This document shows positions 57,001-64,000 of a stretch of 64,000 nt of DNA, piece after piece (the first letter of the stretch is position 1; each line of letters begins with the position of its first letter). The stretch is from Apteryx mantelli. Lineage: Eukaryota > Chordata > Aves > Apterygiformes > Apterygidae. A program made the translations under genes and the position numbers. The stretch covers positions 61,566,768 to 61,630,767 of the forward strand of contig NC_089981.1 in assembly GCF_036417845.1 (NCBI RefSeq), given 5' to 3'. The notes under the pieces are model-generated. The model was not told where the DNA came from, searched no databases, and saw only the letters and a list, made by a program, of their open reading frames with translations.

Positions 57001-58075
57001 GGGACAGAGATGGCTTGTGGGCAGTGCTTTGTGTGTGTCTGTCAGCTTACAGCGTGCAGTGTGTTTTGCACAGGCCTGCCAGGTTATCGTTGCAGGCAGC
57101 CTGAGGTTAGGAGCTGTCACAACTTTGTCTGGAGTTGGAGTTCCTGGCTCAGCAAGAAGCAAAGGTATCAAAAACCCCTCCTGGTTTCCCTGTTTCCAGA
57201 CTTCTCCTCCATTCAAAAGTACCTTGTATAAAGACAGTGTTTCAGTCTGGGAAATCCCTGTGTTGCACAGTTTCCTTCCTCTTTTCTGCTTCCTAAAACA
57301 CAGTGCCTTTGTCATTACACAACCATACAATAGCCTGTGAGCAACATGAGAGACCACAGTCAGGATCCCAGCTAGACCGAGTGCTCGGTCCTGCTCCATT
57401 CATGAAAGGATTTCTGCAAACTCACGTTCTTGGGAGACCTTTCTTGTATGATAAAGAGTGAGGGATCCTTCTTTCTCCTGGACCATCTGGCCAAGAGAAT
57501 AGAGGAGGCCTTGAGGCATAGATAGCTTTTAGGAACCACAAACTTTATAACTTTTTCAGCCAAAACGTTCCTAGTTTTAAGCAGATAAGGAGTAAGGGAA
57601 AACTGTCTCAAGTAGTGTGTAAGTTACAAAGATGCACGCTGCAGAACCAGTGTTAACAGAGTTTTAAACTTAAGTAGAAATATATTTTGCACAAAAGAAT
57701 CTTGTGAAAATCCCTTCAAATCCCTAATGCCTGATTAGTCGGTTACATTATCTGGTAAATTAGGGGCTACTGATAGATCAGACTACAGCAGAGAGAATCA
57801 GTCTTGATTCTCCTCTCACTGGTAGCATTAAGATGTGGACCAGGTGTTAGCATGGGCTCTGTGAAATGGTTTGCTGCAGTGAAGTGCATTGGCTCCTCTT
57901 CTGGAGGTCAGGGGTTATTTACTGCCTGCTAAAGGGAAGCTGTTTTTGCGACAGTGCTGATTATCTTCCTCTTGAAATCCCCCTGGGTGGAAGCTGAGTA
58001 AGCTGAAAACAGTGAATGCTGAGGCCAGAGCTAGTGTGTTCTTCATTAAAGCAGCTCTTGCCATGTAAGACCAAA

Positions 58076-58088
58076 GGGGGGGGGGGGG
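58076..58088 (+). repeat. G13 homopolymer
   Basis: Thirteen G, followed 33 bases later by a further G7-A7 run. Confidence 0.85.
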
Positions 58089-58283
58089 AAGAGAGCAAAC
58101 AAAAAGACCTATGGGGGGGAAAAAAAGGGAGGAAAAATGCTCTTAAGATGTTTTGTCACCATGTAGGTCTCCTGCTGTGTTCAGCTGCAGGGCGAAGCAC
58201 CTGAAAAAATGGAAGAAATATGCTTTTTTTTTTTTTTCCTTAAGCACTGTGGCACTTACATCCTGCAGTTACTGTGGGCTTGG

Positions 58284-58307
58284 TTTTATTTATTTATTTA
58301 TTTATTT
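58284..58307. repeat. TTTA tetranucleotide microsatellite
   Basis: Five to six TTTA units. Confidence 0.85.
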
Positions 58308-58965
58308 CCCCCTAACTAACAAATCTGATTTTTCTGATGTGTGTTTTCTACCCTGGCTCTACCCAGGCTGACTGTTAATCATGGGCTGTAAATAGCATTA
58401 AGAATTTCCTTCTGAGGTCAAATGATCGGCAGGAGTGTGGGAGACACAAAGTGACACTTTGCCTAGGGGAAGGGGTTCTCAACTTGTGGACCAAAAGTTC
58501 ACTTTCTGCAACACTTTAGAACAGCAGAATACTGCAGAGGGGTATCGGGGAGTGTAAATGGAACTGTAGTGGGGAATATATGTCTGAGAAAGGGGAACAC
58601 TGGTGCTCTGTGAGGGAACTGTCAGTCCTGAGAGCCACTGGAATACCAATGTTTTTGCCAGTGTCTTGTATTTATGTTATTTGGCACTGAAGCTGAGTTT
58701 GCGCACAGCAGCCTTCTCCTGGTTCATAAGTTTGGGTTGGCAGTATTGTTTTTGTATCTCTGTTCCAGCTGAAAACATCAGCTTTTTTTCTTACTGCCAA
58801 AATAAGGACGGAAAGAACAAACTGATTCTCACCGACCACCTCATCGATGCGTGGCCCTCCAAATGTGTGTGTTCAGTGGAAAGCAGGCTGTAACAGTGTT
58901 TTCCACTTGAATCACTTGATTAATCAATATTATTAATGAATATTGACCAGAAAATGGCATAAGGC

Positions 58966-59392
58966 TTTCCTTTCCTTTCCTTTCCTTTCCTTTCCTTTCC
59001 TTTCCTTTCCTTTCCTTTCCTTTCCTTTCCTTTCCTTTCCTTTCCTTTCCTTTCCTTTCTTTCCTTTCTTTCCTTTCTTTCCTTTCTTTCCTTTCTTTCC
59101 TTTCCTTTCTTTCCTTTCCTTTCTTTCCTTTCCTTTCTTTCCTTTCCTTTCTTTTCCTTTCCTTTCTTTCCTTTCCTTTCTTTCCTTTCCTTTCTTTCCT
59201 TTCCTTTCTTTCCTTTCCTTTCTTTCCTTTCCTTTCTTTCCTTTCCTTTCTTTCCTTTCCTTTCTTTCCTTTCCTTTCTTTCCTTTCCTTTCTTTCCTTT
59301 CCTTTCTTTCCTTTCCTTTCTTTCCTTTCCTTTCTTTCCTTTCCTTTCTTTCCTTTCCTTTCTTTCCTTTCCTTTCTTTCCTTTCCTTTTCC
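58966..59392 (+). repeat. Three-tier TTTCC satellite (5-mer, 9-mer, 14-mer)
   Basis: A pure pyrimidine tract on the + strand, about 427 bases, in three ordered blocks. 58966-59055 is eighteen perfect TTTCC units. 59056-59100 is five units of the 9-mer TTTC+TTTCC. 59101-59392 is about twenty-one units of the 14-mer TTTCC+TTTC+TTTCC, with an extra T at about 59152-59155 and another near the right end. ORFs of 158-230 codons across it (Lys/Glu/Arg/Gly on minus, Phe/Leu/Ser/Pro on plus) are produced by the repeat and are not genes. Confidence 0.97.
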
Positions 59393-62300
59393 GCAACTAT
59401 TAATACTAGAATGCACTCGGCTGATTAGCGTGACAGTTAAGGAGGCTGGCCCAGTGACAAGGAAAGCAGCTTTGCTCCACCAGCAGGGAGCCTGTGTGAA
59501 CTGGCATTTCAAATCAGGTGTGAAACCTGCCACTGTGGTTGCAGCGTGTTACTCAAGCCCTTCCACCTTTAAAGCCCTTTATAAATGCAAACTCAGTCCT
59601 GTCTGCATGAGGGACGGGTTGTGCCCACCTCCCTCAGATCCCATATTCCTGGCTGGAAGTGGTTGCTGGAGCTGTAGTGGTGCTGTTGCAGGGTTTTCCC
59701 ACTGTCGGCCTGGCTGGTTGCCTGCGCTTCCCCTCGCCCCGGGTGTGTGGAGGGAGCTGCTTGGCTGCTGCTGGACAGGTTTGGGGCTGGCCCCAGCCGT
59801 ACCGCATTGCTGTGCCACCTACCTGTCTGGCCCGAGAGCAGGCGAGGACACTGCATGAGTACGTTAGGGAAGTCTTTAATAAAACTTGTCAGGTGTGTGC
59901 TTTGTTTGCTTTGATCCAGGTGATTCCCCAGAAAACTCCAGTCAAGGCCAGACCGGCAGCCAGTCGCAGGTATGGGTACCGGCACTACTCCACTAGCTCT
60001 ATCCCTCTATAGGAGCCCTTACTGCAGCCTGGCCTTGCTTCAGCTGCAGCCAGAGAGGTGTAAAGGAGGAAAAAAAGAGAGCAAGGACAGAAGGACAATC
60101 CTCCTTGCCATGCGAGAGCCCACCAGAAAGCCCTTGCTTCTTCTCAGCATGTCCTGTCAGGGACTCTCCCTGGCAGGCATGGAAAAATTTCTTCCTTCGA
60201 AACTTGAGAACAAGAGTTTGTCTCAGCAAGTTTCCACAGGAAACACTGGTTTCTGAGCAAAAATACTTTTAGGGAAAAAAAAAAAAAAGCATCTGCGTGA
60301 CACACCCATCTGCACTGAAATCCAGTATAAAGGTAGAAGTTACACCGGTTTGACCCAGGGGTAATTTTGTTTTGTGGTAGCAGTTTCAGGCAATGTCTTT
60401 ATCTGTATCTCTACCCTGATCTGTTTCTCTTGCCTGACAATTGCCTTCCCATATTGCTCAAAGTTTTGCAAGTTGCTCTGTTTCTGCCTCCAACTCCGTC
60501 CCTTGTTAAGAAGTTTTCCGAGGCTCTCACAGACATGTGTAGCATCAGACAGTTACAACCCTGTGTGCCCCAAGCCAATTCCGCACTGGCCATCTGCTTT
60601 TTGTTCCTCCAAAGGCACATTTCCCACTTCAGGGTTTCGATCATTCCTTTAACAGTTTGCTTCTGCAATGCAAAAGCCTCATGTAACACTCATCAGTTAT
60701 AATTCTTCTTGCTGAAAGGTAAATCGACTGTGTAGCTATCTGCCTTCTGGGGAAATGCAAGAAAGCAGGGTGCTGACAATTCAGCTACAAAATACAGCAT
60801 TCATGAAGCAGAAGAAAGGATCAGCTCAAATACACACATCGTCAGCTGGACTAATTAGGATGGAAATGTCACCGAGCCTTTGGTAACAGAAATGACAAAA
60901 ACCTCCTTGATGAGTGGCAGCACGTCATGATATCTGAGTCACCAAGACACCTACTTGTCAGCAGGTGATTTGGGAAATATCAAGCATCTCAGAGGACCAG
61001 TACGTGTGGTGGCATGTGCTCTTCACAGATATTCAAAGGGATCAGATTTAGCTGAACGTGTTACTAAGGTGACAGAAGTATGACTGTCACACCACAATTA
61101 ACAAGACAACCTAAGAAAACGTTTTTCAGGAGTCCTGTATTACATCATGGTACTGATACCTTTACTTTTAGCACTGGTATTGTTTATACGGACTGGGTAT
61201 AGGCAGGAACCCCACCAAAACAAGTTTGCAAAAGGAGCAGGTCACTTATGGAAGAAACTGGGAATTTCCCAGTATGACAGCAATGGATTTAATGATTGTC
61301 TTTTCACTGAGCAGTTGGCTTCCTTTTCACTGCCCCACCTCAGCCTCTGCAGCGTAGTTACTAGACAAAAGAACTGTTCCCTGAATTTGCAGGTCCAGCC
61401 TCCGGGCTGCGATTGCTTCGCTGTGATTGATTGTCTGACTGGGATCTGTCCACCTGATGTCAGGCCTGCTTTCAAGATAAGCCATCTTCCCTGAGCAGAG
61501 GGAACATGTGCACCAGGACAGAAGTGCTGCTCCCTCTGTGGGCATGGTGGCCTGGGAGTCTGGGGGTGGTAGGAGAGTGACCCTTCTGGTAGTTATAGTG
61601 AGGACACCGAGAGCCAACATACTCTTCTCCCATTGTGCCTGTTAAAGGTCTTTTATATTGTTGTATTGAAATTTAGAAATAGTTGCTCTTGCAACTTACC
61701 ACTTTGCCTGCTGAGCTGTGGGGCCTGGCAGTTTCTCAAGGCTGTGCTTTCATGGTAACCCTGTCTCCCAACTTGTCTGATGTTCATTTCCCTGGCAGTC
61801 TTCCTGCCCTTGGCTGCCCCTTTGAGAGGGGCCTCTGTCGGACCTGCTATCTGCTCTGATCTCCCACATGCTTGCAGACAGTCCTACTGGCTTTTCCTGC
61901 TCATTCTCACGATAAGCCTTCAGGGCCTTTCTATACATGCCTGCAAAAGCTTCTCCTGTCCATTCTTTTGGGCTCAGGGAAAGCCTCTTCTAAACCTGTC
62001 CTAGTTGCTGCCAGAGCCAAATAACACAGAGGAGCCCCAATAGCAGGAAAAGGATCTAGAGTGCACATTAGTATCTTTCAACAGAAAGGAGAGAAAAGCA
62101 CGTTCCTGAAGGAATGCTGCTGCTACCTGCTCTGGTAATTTGGTGGATTTCTAGGGAGGTTCCTGTGTGCATTAGGCATCCCAGAGCCAGCTCTGCTGCT
62201 GGAAGAGGTTTTCAGCCTACCTGCTCTCACCTACCCCTCCTGTTGGAGATTGCTCCCCCTCAAATAGTTGGTGGAGTAATTAGAGTGCAGGCAAAATTAT

Positions 62301-64000
62301 ACAGGTTAATTTAAACAGCTCAGCTTGTCTAAGCCACCCTGGCTGGTTCTTTCTGAACTGAATTAGGTGAAAGCTTATGTGATCCTCTCTGCCAACAGCT
62401 TAGTGGGCTGCAACTGCACGTGCGGCAGTGGTCAGACAAAGCAGGATCGTCAGCCCTTCCACCAGCAAAGCTGGCTCTGGAGGAAGTGTCTGTCCTGGCG
62501 TTACGGTCCTCCAAAATGCACTGAGCACCACAAACTAGTCCTCTGCTAAAGGAAGCTGCTAGTCAGCTGGAAACACTGAGCACAGAGTCGGTCTGAAAAT
62601 CTGCCTCTCTTAATGCCCCAGCTCTCAGTTCAACTGGGGCTGTTGGTTATCCAGAGCCCCGGATGGACACAGCTGCTCTTTCACCAGTCTTCTCTTTCCC
62701 TCTTGAGATATGCCAAAGATGACAGTCCTACAGCTTAACATAATAAACTCCTAGTTAGGACACTCATCCCAGGAATGAGTTTACTGCTTCTAAACCTGAA
62801 AGCAGTCGAAGACATTTCTATAGTAAATGTGCCCCAGCCACCCCATTATTGAAGGGACAAAAAGCAGAAGTGTGCTCTCCCCTCCTCTCCCCATAATCCA
62901 GGGACTCAGAAGGGCTTGGTACAGTCAAAGGGATCAGAACAGGGTATACAAAGCAGGGCTCAACTCTAATCTAAAGATTAGGCTACTTGTCTGGGAGGGA
63001 GAGAAAATCCAGCAGTCCTTACTCCAAGGAGTGTGTATGCACTGTCAGTCCAAGGATCTTCAGACAAATTACTATCCACATGCCTGCAGGTGGTCTCCTT
63101 CTGGCTCCTGAATGGGCTCAGATGGGAGGCAGACACCAAGCTCCTGAACTGGAGTGGCCCTGGGCAGATGGGCACACAGACCCACTGCTGCTCAGGAACT
63201 TTCCAGACAAATAGGGAAGCCACTAGTGGGTTTTGCATGCTACAGGAGACAGGGATCTGTTGAGCATGGGCTTTCGGGATGGCAGGTTTGGATATAGGCT
63301 TTTGCAGTCTACCAGCAACCTGATTTAGTCTCTTAAATCTTTCCTGGGATCTGTCCCTAAGTGCTGACTTCTACTCTGCTCCTGAAGAGTAAGTGGTCTT
63401 TCTTAAAGCAGGGAGAGGGTAGCACCTGTGTTTTTGTGGCATTTCAGAATTACACTTCTGTGCATGCAGCAGTGTCTGCTCCAGTTGGGATCAGATTACA
63501 CTGCTGCTAGTATTTCTGCTGCTGTGTATTTAAGGTAGTCATTAGCTAGTTTGGGGAGAAACATCTCCCCGCGTAGGTCTGCACTGTAAGTCGCCAAGAA
63601 GCTGCAGTTGTGAAGTAACACCCCTGACATTTCCACCATTGGTCACGTCTGAAAGCAGCATACCGCATTAGACAGACCACTGGGCTGGTGATCTCTGTAT
63701 CCTTATTAAGCATCAAACTCTGAGCCTGTTGCTCGATGAGCTGTTTTCTTCATGTAACCCTGTCTCCCTGACAGCTTGAAATAGTCTGGGTAGCCAGTAG
63801 TTGTGCAGCAGCTAGCAGTGCAACTGATTGCTTCAGTGGCTCAGCCTGCTCCCAAGGCTGATCACCTCCAGCACAAATTATGGCTTTGCTGAACTCTGAA
63901 GAGGAGGCCTCTGCTTGGCTGTACGAGTATTAGCAAATCTGAGCCCAGTATGTCCTCAGCACAGCTTTGATGGTCATGTTGCACAAACATTCAATGAAAG
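59393..64000. other. Intergenic sequence right of the satellite, no gene recognised
   Basis: Intermediate GC with many short overlapping ORFs (up to 142 codons) on both strands between 59.4 and 63.3 kb. None has a recognisable domain, signal peptide or splice-supported extension. No repeat family was recognised apart from an A14 run near 60275-60288. Confidence 0.6.

Larger units (their letters stand above)
57001..58965. other. Intergenic sequence, no gene recognised
   Basis: Intermediate GC. ORFs of up to 143 codons (minus, 56968-57399) overlap plus-strand ORFs and show no family similarity. Contains a G13 run and a TTTA repeat. Confidence 0.65.

Noticed and set aside
56521..57231. 236-codon plus-strand ORF
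   Set aside because: It lies mostly in the orphan GC-rich island, overlaps other long ORFs in two frames and the opposite strand, and has no recognised domain. It is treated as a composition effect; the island itself is reported.
58841..59533. 230-codon KGKERKERK-type ORF on the minus strand and 161-codon FPFLSF-type ORF on the plus strand
   Set aside because: Both are translations of the TTTCC satellite. No stop can occur in the repeat frames, so the ORF length has no meaning.
59430..60256. Cluster of 94-142 codon ORFs right of the satellite
   Set aside because: Frames overlap on both strands, with no domain, no splice-supported extension and no similarity I can name.
46470..64000. NFKBIA, expected downstream of PSMA6 by human synteny
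   Set aside because: No ankyrin-repeat coding exon and no IkB N- or C-terminal motif was seen on either strand. It is probably beyond the right edge.

Overview
The window looks like nuclear DNA of a vertebrate, most likely a bird or other sauropsid. Genes are split by long introns with GT/AG borders, and one gene starts in a CpG island. Interspersed repeats are sparse: one good CR1-like LINE fossil and one or two MIR-like SINE fossils, with no primate- or rodent-type elements recognised. The gene order PRORP then PSMA6, both on the + strand, matches human 14q13 as I recall it. The species call is an inference; the two gene identifications are secure.

Layout. 1-23862: lower-GC sequence taken to be the large intron before the third-from-last coding exon of PRORP; no earlier PRORP exon was recognised. 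23863-27940: the last three coding exons of PRORP, the protein subunit of mitochondrial RNase P. They encode 157 C-terminal residues, with the DD and later D of the nuclease centre and the His and Cys of the structural zinc site. 27941-about 28390: PRORP 3' UTR with two AATAAA signals. About 28390-34430: intergenic, with a CR1 fossil and a 35-bp tandem duplication. 34430-35250: CpG-island promoter of PSMA6, with a cluster of NRF1-like palindromes, an ETS site, an ARE-like site and a G-quadruplex-type run. 34827-46310: complete PSMA6 in seven coding exons, exactly 246 residues plus stop. 46311-about 46470: its 3' UTR. About 46470-64000: intergenic, with an orphan GC/CpG-rich island (56510-57000), a compound CA/TA/T repeat (55676-55731) and a 427-bp three-tier TTTCC satellite (58966-59392). 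NFKBIA is expected beyond the right edge by synteny but was not seen.

The two genes act in different compartments: mitochondrial pre-tRNA 5' processing (PRORP) and the 20S proteasome (PSMA6). Nothing in the sequence shows joint function. They are same-strand neighbours about 6.4 kb apart.

I found no previously undescribed biological system. The most distinctive items are the layered satellite, the PSMA6 promoter site cluster, the orphan CpG island and one candidate minus-strand exon at 49435-49557. Most open reading frames outside the ten exons look like chance frames or composition effects.
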